Below are positions 1 to 8,305 of a DNA stretch of 64,000 nucleotides, in pieces. Source of the stretch: an uncultured Rhodocyclaceae bacterium (GTDB lineage: Bacteria; Pseudomonadota; Gammaproteobacteria; Burkholderiales; Rhodocyclaceae); NCBI GenBank assembly GCA_907163075.1, contig CAJQTY010000003.1, positions 796,637 through 860,636 on the forward strand, in the 5' to 3' direction. Below the pieces are notes generated by a model that saw only the letters and a list, made by a program, of their open reading frames with translations, was not told the DNA's origin and made no database searches. Within the stretch, counting starts at the first letter, position 1, and each line of letters opens with the position of its first letter. The position numbers and the translations under genes are program-made.

Positions 1-188
1 GCCTTGATGATGTCGAGCACTAAAGCCAAGAACCCGTCCATGTTCTTGCCAGCGGTGACACCTGCGCGCTCACCTTGGTCAGCCTTGCCCGACTCAATCT
101 GCTTCTGTTTTGCTGCTTCGCGGTTTCCCCAAAACGCCTTTACGGCTTCACGGGTTTTCTGTTCGTAATCGACTAGATCGAGTGCCAT
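1..188 (-). CDS. XhoI/PaeR7I-family type II restriction endonuclease (N-terminal part)
   Basis: The reading frame begins at ATG 188-186, directly after the methyltransferase stop (TAA 191-189), and runs off the left edge; 62 codons are visible. It starts [10 protein letters not shown] and contains [26 protein letters not shown] and a hydrophobic LVLDIIK stretch. I recall this arrangement from the N-termini of the XhoI and PaeR7I endonucleases, which cut CTCGAG. The preceding gene is an N6-adenine methyltransferase, the expected partner, and the two stop-to-start with no gap, so they are co-translated. The catalytic part lies outside the window, so activity cannot be judged. The family call is from memory of the N-terminal sequence; specificity for CTCGAG is inferred. 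Confidence 0.75.
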   Translation of the reverse strand, partial: MALDLVDYEQKTREAVKAFWGNREAAKQKQIESGKADQGERAGVTAGKNMDGFLALVLDIIK

Positions 189-1901
189 TTATTCTCCATC
201 GCCTCCAAGGGCAGATCGTTCTTCATGGGTAAGGCTGTAGAGCTTGAACACCGCTCGGTTGCACGTCTGCACATCTCGCTTGATGGCAGCCTCGGCCAAC
301 TCGCGCCGCAGCGGTTCAGGCACATCTGCCCAGCGCGGAATACGAATGCGGCGTAAGTACTGCGCTTGAAAGCGAAGGAATCCTCCACGCATTTTCGTTG
401 AATAGGTCGCTATAAACAGGCGAGTGACAGCGGACAACAACAGAGCTTGCAAGGCTCGTAAATCCCAGTCCTCTGACGTGACGTAGTAGAGGTTGTGGTG
501 GGGATACAGCCGACCATCTTCAAAGACGATATGCGCTTCACCCTTGATGTCTGGGATTAGAAGCTTCGGCCTCTGAGCTAGCGCCGGGGTGATGCGGTCA
601 ATCGTGCGATACCAGTTGGCTGGAGCCTTTTGCGCACAGTGACGCGCGCCAATCACTTCACGTCGAGCCTCAAGGTAGCGCCGTAGACGCGGATACTCGT
701 CAAGATCGACCAGTCCGCCCAAGTCGGCAAAGGGGTTGATAACACCTTGCCCGCGCCACTTCACCTCACCGGACATGATGTCCTTGGTTGTCACCAGTGG
801 TACCTTTCGTTCTGGCTCGACATCGAGCGCATCGAAGTCACCGATGAATTCCTTGTCCGCGCCGGTTGCGACACCAATCCCCACCTTGCACCCGACATCT
901 TCCAGCAAGGGGAAGCAGCTTTCCAGACGGCGAATGAGCGCCGTCTGGTCGGATGACTCCAGTAACCACGGCTCCGCGCCATTTGTAACTTTGGCGAGTT
1001 CTCGCACCTGACCGATTTCTTTCGGCAGCGTCTGCGCACAGAGCAAATCCGCCAGTGTGGTCAGGGTCGCTCGGTCAATGGCCGGACGGTGGGCTATGCG
1101 CGTTGTCCCCGGTGCTTCCCGGCTGATAACGGTGATCGCTGGGTAGGCACTGACATCGGAATGGAAGGCCGGTGTATCCACCATATCGACATAGATTTTC
1201 AGGTGGAACCGCTCAGCCACGAGGCTACGGAGCGGCCCACCATAGCGGTTTTTCATCCAGCGATCCGCGCAGATGAAGCCTAGAGTGCCACCATCGGACA
1301 AGACCGACAGCGACCGCTCAATGAAGGGAATGTAGATATCGGCCCGGTCATACATAGTTTGGTAGCGACTGCGATATTCGGTCAGCAGCAGAGCTGGGAT
1401 CAGCTCTTGGCGGACATAGGGAGGATTACCCGCCACAAAATCAAATTCACCCTCTAGCGGTGTCAGCAGAAAGTCCCCTTGCGATAGCCAGAGGCTAGCC
1501 AAGGCCGTTGCGGCATTTGCAGCTATCCCCTCGCGCTTGAGAAGCGCGACAACAGCAGCGTGGGTACTGCGGAATGTATCGTGGTGCAACTCGACGGCAC
1601 GGATCGCATTGCCCAACTCGTCGAGCGCGGCACCGTTCGGCCTTGCTCTCCGCCATACGTTCAGCAACCGCTCGATGACCGGAAACAGAAAATCCCCCCC
1701 ACCGAATGACGGTTCCAAAAGCCGTTTTTCGTGGAGTGGTTGATCTTCTGTGTAGCCCGCCAAGTCAAGAACGAAATCTACGACCTCTCGGCGCGTGAAA
1801 ACCGCGCCCCGAGAATTGCTCTCGGCACTCAAAGCCAAATGATCTATTGCAGCCTGCACTTTCCGGGAGGTGCAGGTTGGATTAAGTAGCCCAAGAGTCA
1901 T
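189..1901 (-). CDS. N6-adenine DNA methyltransferase of a type II R-M system (XhoI/PaeR7I partner)
   Basis: Protein of 570 residues if the ATG at 1901-1899 ([10 protein letters not shown]) is used; a TTG 15 bases upstream is the alternative, and neither has a clear Shine-Dalgarno. SAM-binding motif I is visible near residue 62 ([11 protein letters not shown]), and the catalytic motif IV NPPY lies near residue 155 ([10 protein letters not shown]), which marks an amino-methyltransferase modifying adenine N6. The C-terminal part ([10 protein letters not shown], then [10 protein letters not shown]) looks like the target-recognition half of Eco57I-like enzymes. Its role would be to methylate host sites so that the adjacent nuclease cannot cut them. 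CTCGAG sites do occur in this window, for example at 10448 and 11011, so the host would need this activity if the specificity is right. Confidence 0.85.
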   Translation of the reverse strand: MTLGLLNPTCTSRKVQAAIDHLALSAESNSRGAVFTRREVVDFVLDLAGYTEDQPLHEKRLLEPSFGGGDFLFPVIERLLNVWRRARPNGAALDELGNAIRAVELHHDTFRSTHAAVVALLKREGIAANAATALASLWLSQGDFLLTPLEGEFDFVAGNPPYVRQELIPALLLTEYRSRYQTMYDRADIYIPFIERSLSVLSDGGTLGFICADRWMKNRYGGPLRSLVAERFHLKIYVDMVDTPAFHSDVSAYPAITVISREAPGTTRIAHRPAIDRATLTTLADLLCAQTLPKEIGQVRELAKVTNGAEPWLLESSDQTALIRRLESCFPLLEDVGCKVGIGVATGADKEFIGDFDALDVEPERKVPLVTTKDIMSGEVKWRGQGVINPFADLGGLVDLDEYPRLRRYLEARREVIGARHCAQKAPANWYRTIDRITPALAQRPKLLIPDIKGEAHIVFEDGRLYPHHNLYYVTSEDWDLRALQALLLSAVTRLFIATYSTKMRGGFLRFQAQYLRRIRIPRWADVPEPLRRELAEAAIKRDVQTCNRAVFKLYSLTHEERSALGGDGE

Positions 1902-2059
1902 TTGTATCGATTGCAAAATGTGGCCTTTATGTATTGGTGCTCTGAGGCTGAACCGCTAACGAATGAAAGGGACTTCCCCGTCCTGGGCGGAGCGTGAGGC
2001 GCGAGGCTCGGGCAAAGCGGCGACGAAGCGCCAAGATGGGGTTTGCGAAGTCATCTACA

Positions 2060-2640
2060 TGCCCAGGAGGGGAAATCGTAACGCTCGGCATCGATCCTGC
2101 CAAGAACATATTTGCGCTGCACGGCGTCGATGCCGCTGGGAAAGTCGTCTTGCAGCGGCCGACGATGAAACGGCCCAAGCGGCTGGAACGACGCCGCCGA
2201 CGCCGCCGCGAGCTGCGCGGCGGTCAGCCGGCCGGCCATGCGCTTCGTGCCGGTGAAGAGCGTCGAGCCGCAAAGCGAACGGTTCCTGCATCGTCCCCGG
2301 CAAGGCGACGTCGAACAGCGCACGCGCTCATCAAGCGCGTGCGCGGCCTCTTGTCCGGGCTGGGCATCGTCCTGCCGCAAAAGGTCGGGACGATCCGGCG
2401 CGAGCGGGTCCATCTGTTCGAAGACCTGCCCGGCCCGTGCAACACCGTCGCGGCCGATGCGATCACCGATCTGGGACGGCCGGACGCCCGCATCACCGAG
2501 TACGACCGGCACATCGCGCACTGCACGACGAGCAACGCCGATGGCAAGCGTCTGATGCGACTGTCCGGCATCGGCCCGACGACGGCGAGCGCGCTGGTGG
2601 CGATAGGCGCCCTGCGGGCGAGATTCAACGGCACGCAACA
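2060..2640 (+). pseudogene. IS110-family transposase relic, frameshifted and truncated
   Basis: Pieces of an IS110-type DEDD transposase appear in order but in two frames. TLGIDPAKNIFALHGVDAAG (from about 2080) carries the first catalytic Asp. MRFVPVKSVEPQSERFLHR (from 2238) is in another frame. ALIKRVRGLLSGLGIVLPQK to RLMRLSGIGPTTASALVA (about 2331-2600) returns to the first frame and holds the C-terminal helix-hairpin-helix-like GIGPTTA motif. The segment expected between the first two pieces is largely missing, and the conserved region after GPTTASALVA is lost after a further shift near 2605. An AGGAGG sequence at 2064-2069 precedes a frame with no ATG. This is a dead element and no ends could be defined. 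It lies 160 bp from the methyltransferase, consistent with a mobile R-M neighbourhood. Confidence 0.8.
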
Positions 2641-2896
2641 CCCAACATCAACTTTGGCGAAGCGCGCAGCGCTTCGGGAGAAAGACTACGAAAAGCCATC
2701 CGCAACGTCACTCTTGACCTTCGTGGGGAAACCGTTGTAGTAGAGTTCAGTGTCTGAGCAGCGTCGTCTTGCCTGCCCGCGAACAGTTTCATGCCGCGTA
2801 ATTCCGGCGCGGTATGGCCATCGGCGCCGCACCCGTAGCACCCGGTCGTCCCTGCATCAACCGTAAGCCCGTTTTTCCACAAAAGGAGCCTTCGCC

Positions 2897-3709
2897 ATGG
2901 ACCTGCAGTCAGTACAGACATTTCTCAGCACCACCGCCGTCGAACTGGTCATCAAAGTGCTGGCCGCCATTGCCTTCTGGGTGGTCGGCCGCTGGCTGAT
3001 CGGGCGCGTGATCAGCGTGATGCAGGCGGCGATGAACCGCAACCACGTTGACCCGACGCTGACCAAGTACCTCGGCTCGATCATCGCCATCGCGCTGAAC
3101 ATCACCCTGGTGCTCGGCATCCTGGGCTACTTCGGAATTCAGACTACCTCGTTCGCGGCGATGCTGGCCGGCGCCGGCGTGGCGATCGGTGCGGCGTGGA
3201 GCGGCCTGCTCGGCAACTTTGCCGCCGGCGCCTTCATGCTGGTGCTGCGCCCGTTCAAGGTGGGCGACTTCGTCAGCATCGGCGGCGTCGTCGGCACGGT
3301 GCGCGAACTCGGCCTGTTCGGCACCGTCATCGTGACGCCCGACAACGTGAACACGATCATCGGCAACGGCAAGATCTTCGGCGACACGATCCAGAACTTC
3401 TCGGTGCTGCCGGTTCGCCGCGTCGAACGCGTCGCGCAACTGGCGATCGGCGTCGATCCCCTGGACGCCATCGCCCGCCTGAAGGTCGCCGTGGCGCAGA
3501 TCCCCAATGTTTCCAAGGAAATGCCGCCCGAGGTCAACCTGCTCGACATCAAGCTCGAAGGCCCCCAGATCTCCGTGCGCCCCTACACGCACACCGACAA
3601 CTACTGGCAGGTCTACTTCGACACCAACGAGGCCATCGTCCGCGTGTGCAAGGAAGCTGGCTGGCCGGCCCCGGCGGCGCTGCACCAGTTCAAGCAGATC
3701 GCCGCGTAA
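2897..3709 (+). CDS. mscS: small-conductance mechanosensitive channel, MscS family
   Basis: A 270-residue inner-membrane channel that would release solutes on hypo-osmotic shock. An N-terminal segment (FLSTTAVELVIKVLAAIAFW) and a second helix (IIAIALNITLVLGILGYF) precede the Ala/Gly-rich pore helix near residues 92-115 (MLAGAGVAIGAAWSGLLGNF). The conserved beta-domain follows (RPFKVGDFVSIGGVVGTVRE, TPDNVNTIIGNGKI). Length is close to E. coli MscS (286). The start is supported by AAAGGAG at 2881-2887. It stands alone between the IS relic and the transglutaminase cluster, with no sign of joint regulation. Confidence 0.93.
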   Translation: MDLQSVQTFLSTTAVELVIKVLAAIAFWVVGRWLIGRVISVMQAAMNRNHVDPTLTKYLGSIIAIALNITLVLGILGYFGIQTTSFAAMLAGAGVAIGAAWSGLLGNFAAGAFMLVLRPFKVGDFVSIGGVVGTVRELGLFGTVIVTPDNVNTIIGNGKIFGDTIQNFSVLPVRRVERVAQLAIGVDPLDAIARLKVAVAQIPNVSKEMPPEVNLLDIKLEGPQISVRPYTHTDNYWQVYFDTNEAIVRVCKEAGWPAPAALHQFKQIAA

Positions 3710-3829
3710 GCGGCAATGCCCCGTGCGCACGCCAATCCACTCCCGACCGCGATTTTCCGGCAGCGACCAAGGCTGATCAGTGATCCGCCCGCACGCGTCA
3801 AGACTTGTGCCGTTTGCCGCGCTGCGACC

Positions 3830-4693
3830 TCACGCCCCAAATTCGCTGACCCGAACCGACACGGTCAGCGTCGGGCGCTGACCGGCCGGGCCGACGAAAC
3901 TTCCCGAGACTGGCGGTACCGCTTCCGGATGCCGCGCCACGGCGACCGGGATGTGATGGTTGCCGGTGATCAGGCCGCTGGTTGGATCAAAGCCCTTCCA
4001 GCCGGGTCCGGGCAGGTAGACCTCGGCCCAGGCATGGGTGGTGGCGTTCCCCGTTTCGTTGTCGGGCATGTGCAGATAGCCGCTGACAAAGCGGCTGGCC
4101 AGTCCCATATGGCGACAGGCTTCCATGAACAGCGCGGCAAAATCGCGGCAGGATCCGCTGTTCAGCGCCAGCGTTTGCGCGGGGGATTGAACGCCCTCTT
4201 CCTCGCGGATCTGGTAGGTGAAATGGTTTGCGATTTCGCAGTTCAGCCGGGTAAGCAGGGTGAAGGTCTCAATCGGCCGCTGCAGCAAGCCCAGACCATC
4301 GAGCCAGGCGTGCAGCGGCGGACGGTCTGGCACATAGACGCTCTCTTCGAATGGCGCCAGATCCGGCTGTTCGTCGACGGCGTAGGCGAAGGGAAAGCTG
4401 ACCGCATAATCCTCGATCACGAAATCGAGCGGCGCATCGTCATAAACGGCAATGATCACATCGCTCAGGACACGCAGGGTATTCGTCAACTCGCTGAAGT
4501 TAACCATCGCCACGGAATTTCCGAGCGCGTCGCGATACCAGCGAATGCTGTGCGCCGGCGTGATGTCGAGGGTCGAGGATTCGATCCGCAGACTGTGACT
4601 CTCCAGCGGACGCAACCGCAGACGATGCGGCAGCAGCGATACGGAAGTCGGGAAGCGGTACTCGGTCACGTGTGAGATATTCAGCCGTCGCAT
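3830..4693 (-). CDS. transglutaminase-like protein (Bact_transglu_N plus transglutaminase core)
   Basis: A 287-residue protein starting at ATG 4693-4691 after GGTGGAAA. The N-terminal beta domain (ISHVTEYRF, LLPHRLRLRPLESH) is typical of bacterial transglutaminase N-domains. The papain-fold core shows the Cys in LNSGSCRDFAALFMEACR (about residue 180), the His in THAWAEVYLPGPGWKGF and the Asp in FDPTSG, so the Cys-His-Asp triad is intact. No signal peptide is visible, so it is probably cytoplasmic. It diverges from the DUF2126 gene and is one of three proteins with this fold in the cluster. Known members of such clusters are predicted peptidases or amide-bond exchange enzymes working with ATP-grasp/GS-like ligases; the substrate is unknown. 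Confidence 0.88.
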   Translation of the reverse strand: MRRLNISHVTEYRFPTSVSLLPHRLRLRPLESHSLRIESSTLDITPAHSIRWYRDALGNSVAMVNFSELTNTLRVLSDVIIAVYDDAPLDFVIEDYAVSFPFAYAVDEQPDLAPFEESVYVPDRPPLHAWLDGLGLLQRPIETFTLLTRLNCEIANHFTYQIREEEGVQSPAQTLALNSGSCRDFAALFMEACRHMGLASRFVSGYLHMPDNETGNATTHAWAEVYLPGPGWKGFDPTSGLITGNHHIPVAVARHPEAVPPVSGSFVGPAGQRPTLTVSVRVSEFGA

Positions 4694-4969
4694 TGTTTTT
4701 CCACCATACTTTCTGTAATGCCCAAACGAGAGGCCGGAAGTGTAAAGGCTCGTTCCAAGGCCCACCCACTGTAATTCATTTTTTACAACTTGGCCGTTAG
4801 CACGTGGCCAATCCCGGCGATGAGTCGGCCATGTTCCCGGATTGGTGCGCCGCCCGCCCCATACGCACTCATCCGGTGCGCACAGCGCGCTAATCCGGTG
4901 AATCGGATGGCCAATGGATGGCGCGGGTCTTGCTAACGAATGGTCAGACCCTTTGCATCGGAGCCCGTC
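4694..4969. promoter_or_regulatory. divergent intergenic region of the transglutaminase/ATP-grasp cluster
   Basis: This 276-bp spacer separates two divergent genes of the same cluster and must carry promoters for both. It contains an AT-rich patch around 4771-4790 and a TTGGCC/GGCCAA inverted repeat (4790-4795 and 4806-4811, 10-base loop) that could bind a regulator. GGAG at 4960-4963 is the ribosome site that favours a GTG start at 4970. No convincing -35/-10 pair was identified. A Crp/Fnr regulator gene ends the downstream operon, but I see no clear Crp/Fnr-type palindrome here. Confidence 0.45.
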
Positions 4970-7900
4970 GTGTCTATTCAAGTTGCCCTCAATCACGTTA
5001 CCCACTACCGTTATGACCGTCTGGTCAGCCTCTCGCCGCAAGTGGTTCGCCTGCGCCCGGCGCCGCACTCGCGCACGCCGATTCTCAGCTACTCGCTGAA
5101 GGTCGCGCCGGCCAAGCACTTCATCAACTGGCAACAGGACCCGCAAGGCAACTTTCTGGCGCGGCTGGTCTTTCCCGAAAAAACGCGCGAATTCCGCGTC
5201 GAGGTCGATCTGGTCGCCGAGATGTCGGTGATCAATCCGTTCGACTTCTTCCCCGAACCCTACGCCGAAAAGTTTCCCTTCAAGTACGAAGCCGGGCAGC
5301 GCGAGGAGTTGCTGCCGTATCTGCACACCTTGCCGCCGACCACGCTGGTTCGCCAGTTTCTCGACACCATCCCGGACACGCCGATGCCCAGTGTGGATTT
5401 CCTGGTCGACATCAACCGGCGCGTGCAACGTGTCGTCAATTACGTCATCCGCATGGAACCCGGCGTGCAAAGCCCGGAGGAAACCCTGACCCTGGGCAGC
5501 GGCTCGTGCCGCGACTCGGCCTGGCTGCTGGTCCAGGTGCTGCGCCAGCTCGGGCTGGCAGCGCGCTTCGTGTCGGGCTACCTGATCCAGCTGGTGCCGG
5601 ACGTGAAATCGCTCGACGGACCGTCCGGCACCGAGATCGATTTCACCGACCTGCACGCCTGGTGCGAAGTCTATCTGCCGGGCGCCGGCTGGGTCGGCCT
5701 CGATCCGACCTCCGGACTGTTTGCCGGCGAAGGGCATATCCCCGTCGCATGCTCGCCGCAACCGTCTTCGGCGTCGCCGATTACCGGCTTTTCCGACGAG
5801 TGCGAGTGCGAGTTCGAGCACAGCATGAGCATCGAACGCGTCTGGGAAGCGCCGCGCGTAACCAAGCCCTATAACGACGAACAATGGTCGCGCATCGAGA
5901 CGCTCGGTCATCGCATCGACGCCGATCTGAAGAGCGGCGACGTGCGGCTGACCATGGGCGGCGAACCGACCTTCGTGTCGATCGACGACCCGGACGGTGC
6001 CGAATGGAGTACCGACGCCATGGGGCCGACCAAGCGCGCGCTCGCCGCCAAGGTTTTCCACCAGTTGCGTGAGAAATACTCGCCGCAGGGCCTGGTGCAC
6101 TTCGGCCAGGGCAAGTGGTATCCGGGCGAGCAACTGCCGCGCTGGTCGCTCAACTGTTTCTGGCGGCGCGACGGGCAGCCGGTGTGGAGCAATCCAGCGC
6201 TGTGCGCCGACGAAACCAAGGATTACGGCGCCGACGACGTGCTGGCCGGACGCTTCCTGCATGGCCTGGCTGAGCGCCTCGGGCTCGATCCGAAGTACGC
6301 GTTCCCGGCCTACGAGGATGCCTTTTACTACCTGTGGCGCGAGGATCGCCTACCGATCAACGTCGACCCGCACGATGCACGGCTTGACGATCCGCTTGAA
6401 CGCGCCCGTCTGGCGACGATCTTCGGGCAGGGGCTGGACCAGGTTATCGGCCATGTGCTGCCGGTAATGCGCCATCCAAAAATCAAGGACCGCTGGCAAA
6501 GCAGTCCGTGGTACCTGCGTAGCGGCCGCTGTTTCCTGGTGCCCGGCGATTCGCCGGTCGGCTACCGCCTGCCGCTGGCGACGCAGCCCTGGGTGGCGAA
6601 AAGCGATTACCCCTACACGCATGCGCCCGACCCCACCCAGACCTTCCAGCCGCTGCCGGCGCATGCCGAAATTCGCGGCAAGCTCGGCTCCGGCAAAGGA
6701 CTGTCTGCCGCGAGCAGCAGCGAGCGCCCGCCGCAGCCCAGGGAGTCGGCGATCGGCATCACGCGCACGGCAATTTCAGCGCAGTCGCGCAATGGCGTGC
6801 TCTACATCTTCATGCCGCCGACCGACTGTCTCGACGACTACCTCGAACTCGTCGCCGCCGTCGAGGCCACCGCCGAGGCGCTGCAGTCGCCGATCATCCT
6901 CGAAGGTTACGAGCCGCCATCCGACCCGCGCCTGACCAATTTTCGCGTCACGCCCGACCCCGGCGTCATCGAAGTCAACATCCAGCCCTGCGCCAGCTGG
7001 GATGAGCTGGTCGAACGCACGACACATCTTTACGAGGTCGCGCACCTGTCGCGACTGACCACCGAAAAATTCATGCTCGACGGGCGCCATACCGGCACCG
7101 GCGGCGGCAACCACTTTGTCTTCGGCGCGCAGACGGCACTCGATTCACCCTTCCTGCGCCGCCCCGACCTGCTGCGCAGCCTGATCAGCTACTGGCACAA
7201 CCATCCGTCGCTGTCCTATCTTTTCTCCGGCCTGTTCATCGGCCCGACCAGCCAGGCGCCGCGTGTCGACGAAGCGCGCAACGATTCGGTCTACGAACTG
7301 GAAATTGCCTTCGCCCAGTTTCCGAAGCCGGGCGAAGAAGTCGCCCCGTGGCTGATCGACCGCCTGCTGCGCAACCTGCTGATCGATGCCACCGGCAACA
7401 CGCACCGCGCCGAATTCTGCATCGACAAGCTGTACTCGCCCGACGGCCCGAGCGGCCGCCTCGGCCTGCTCGAAATGCGCGCCTTCGAGATGCCGCCGCA
7501 CGCGCGCATGTCGCTGGCCCAGCAACTGCTGCTGCGCGCCCTGATCGCGCGCTTCTGGACGCAGCCCTATGCGCCCGCGCGGCTCATGCGCTGGGGCACC
7601 GAACTGCACGACCGCTTCATGCTGCCGCACTTCGTCAAGCAGGATTTCGACGATGTCATCAGTGAGCTGAACAGCGCGGGCTATGCGCTGGAAAGCGAAT
7701 GGTTTGCGCCGCACTTCGAATTCCGTTTCCCGGTGCACGGCGGCTTTGTCGCCCAGGGCATCGAGTTCGAGCTGCGGCATGCGCTGGAACCCTGGCACGT
7801 CATGGGCGAAGAAGGCGGAGCCGGCGGCACCGTGCGTTACGTGGACGCCTCGTGCGAGCGCGTACAGGTCAAGCTCAACGGCATGGCCAGCGACCGCTAC

Positions 7901-8266
7901 GTGCTGACCTGCAATGGCCAGGTCGTGCCGCTGCAGCCGACCGGCAACGGGGGCGAGTTCGTCGCCGGCGTGCGCTACCGCGCCTGGCTGCCGGAATCGG
8001 CGCTGCATCCGACCATCGGCATCCATGCGCCACTCGTTTTCGACCTCGTCGATACCTGGATGAAGCGTTCGCTGGGCGGTTGCCAGTATCACGTCGAGCA
8101 TCCCGGCGGGCGCAATCCGGAACGCTATCCGGTCAACGCCAACGAGGCCGAAGGCCGGCGCCTGGCGCGCTTCGCGGCGCATGGCCACACGCCAGGGCAC
8201 GTTGATATTCTTTTTGCATCACGTAACTCAAGCTTCCCGTTTACGCTAGACTTGCGGCGATCCTGA
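4970..8266 (+). CDS. transglutaminase-DUF2126 fusion protein (predicted GS-like amide ligase)
   Basis: About 1098 residues from GTG 4970 (VSIQVALNHVTHY), chosen over an in-frame ATG at 4940 because GGAG sits 6 bases upstream. The N-terminal third repeats the neighbour's architecture: a beta domain, then a transglutaminase core with Cys in SGSCRDSAWLL (about 178), His in LHAWCEVYLPGAGW (about 228) and Asp in LDPTSG. From about residue 310 (VRLTMGGEPTFVSIDDPDGA) the rest is DUF2126, which Iyer and colleagues classified as a circularly permuted glutamine-synthetase-like COOH-NH2 ligase. Visible blocks include GKWYPGEQLPRW, DGRHTGTGGGNHFVFG and LLEMRAFEMPPH. It would use ATP to form an amide bond in the cytoplasm. 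The downstream ATP-grasp gene follows after a hairpin. The real substrate is unknown. Confidence 0.9.
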   Translation: MSIQVALNHVTHYRYDRLVSLSPQVVRLRPAPHSRTPILSYSLKVAPAKHFINWQQDPQGNFLARLVFPEKTREFRVEVDLVAEMSVINPFDFFPEPYAEKFPFKYEAGQREELLPYLHTLPPTTLVRQFLDTIPDTPMPSVDFLVDINRRVQRVVNYVIRMEPGVQSPEETLTLGSGSCRDSAWLLVQVLRQLGLAARFVSGYLIQLVPDVKSLDGPSGTEIDFTDLHAWCEVYLPGAGWVGLDPTSGLFAGEGHIPVACSPQPSSASPITGFSDECECEFEHSMSIERVWEAPRVTKPYNDEQWSRIETLGHRIDADLKSGDVRLTMGGEPTFVSIDDPDGAEWSTDAMGPTKRALAAKVFHQLREKYSPQGLVHFGQGKWYPGEQLPRWSLNCFWRRDGQPVWSNPALCADETKDYGADDVLAGRFLHGLAERLGLDPKYAFPAYEDAFYYLWREDRLPINVDPHDARLDDPLERARLATIFGQGLDQVIGHVLPVMRHPKIKDRWQSSPWYLRSGRCFLVPGDSPVGYRLPLATQPWVAKSDYPYTHAPDPTQTFQPLPAHAEIRGKLGSGKGLSAASSSERPPQPRESAIGITRTAISAQSRNGVLYIFMPPTDCLDDYLELVAAVEATAEALQSPIILEGYEPPSDPRLTNFRVTPDPGVIEVNIQPCASWDELVERTTHLYEVAHLSRLTTEKFMLDGRHTGTGGGNHFVFGAQTALDSPFLRRPDLLRSLISYWHNHPSLSYLFSGLFIGPTSQAPRVDEARNDSVYELEIAFAQFPKPGEEVAPWLIDRLLRNLLIDATGNTHRAEFCIDKLYSPDGPSGRLGLLEMRAFEMPPHARMSLAQQLLLRALIARFWTQPYAPARLMRWGTELHDRFMLPHFVKQDFDDVISELNSAGYALESEWFAPHFEFRFPVHGGFVAQGIEFELRHALEPWHVMGEEGGAGGTVRYVDASCERVQVKLNGMASDRYVLTCNGQVVPLQPTGNGGEFVAGVRYRAWLPESALHPTIGIHAPLVFDLVDTWMKRSLGGCQYHVEHPGGRNPERYPVNANEAEGRRLARFAAHGHTPGHVDILFASRNSSFPFTLDLRRS

Positions 8267-8271
8267 ACCCC

Positions 8272-8296
8272 GGGCGCGGCCTTATCCGCCGCGCCC
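8272..8296 (+). other. intercistronic hairpin before the ATP-grasp gene
   Basis: GGGCGCGGC (8272-8280) pairs perfectly with GCCGCGCCC (8288-8296) around a 7-base loop. There is no T-run, so it is not an ordinary terminator. It lies 9 bases before the ATG at 8306, and that gene has no recognisable Shine-Dalgarno. The hairpin may therefore affect translation coupling or mRNA stability between the two genes; this is inference from position. Confidence 0.5.
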
Positions 8297-8305
8297 CCTG
8301 CTCCC

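Noticed and set aside
3830-6262. An 810-codon minus-strand frame continuing through the divergent region into the DUF2126 gene
   Set aside because: Only the 287 codons up to 4693 match a family; the rest is antisense to the DUF2126 gene and low in protein character.
7145-8200. Long minus-strand frame opposite the DUF2126 gene
   Set aside because: Arg/Gln/His-rich antisense frame of a strongly supported gene, with no ribosome site.
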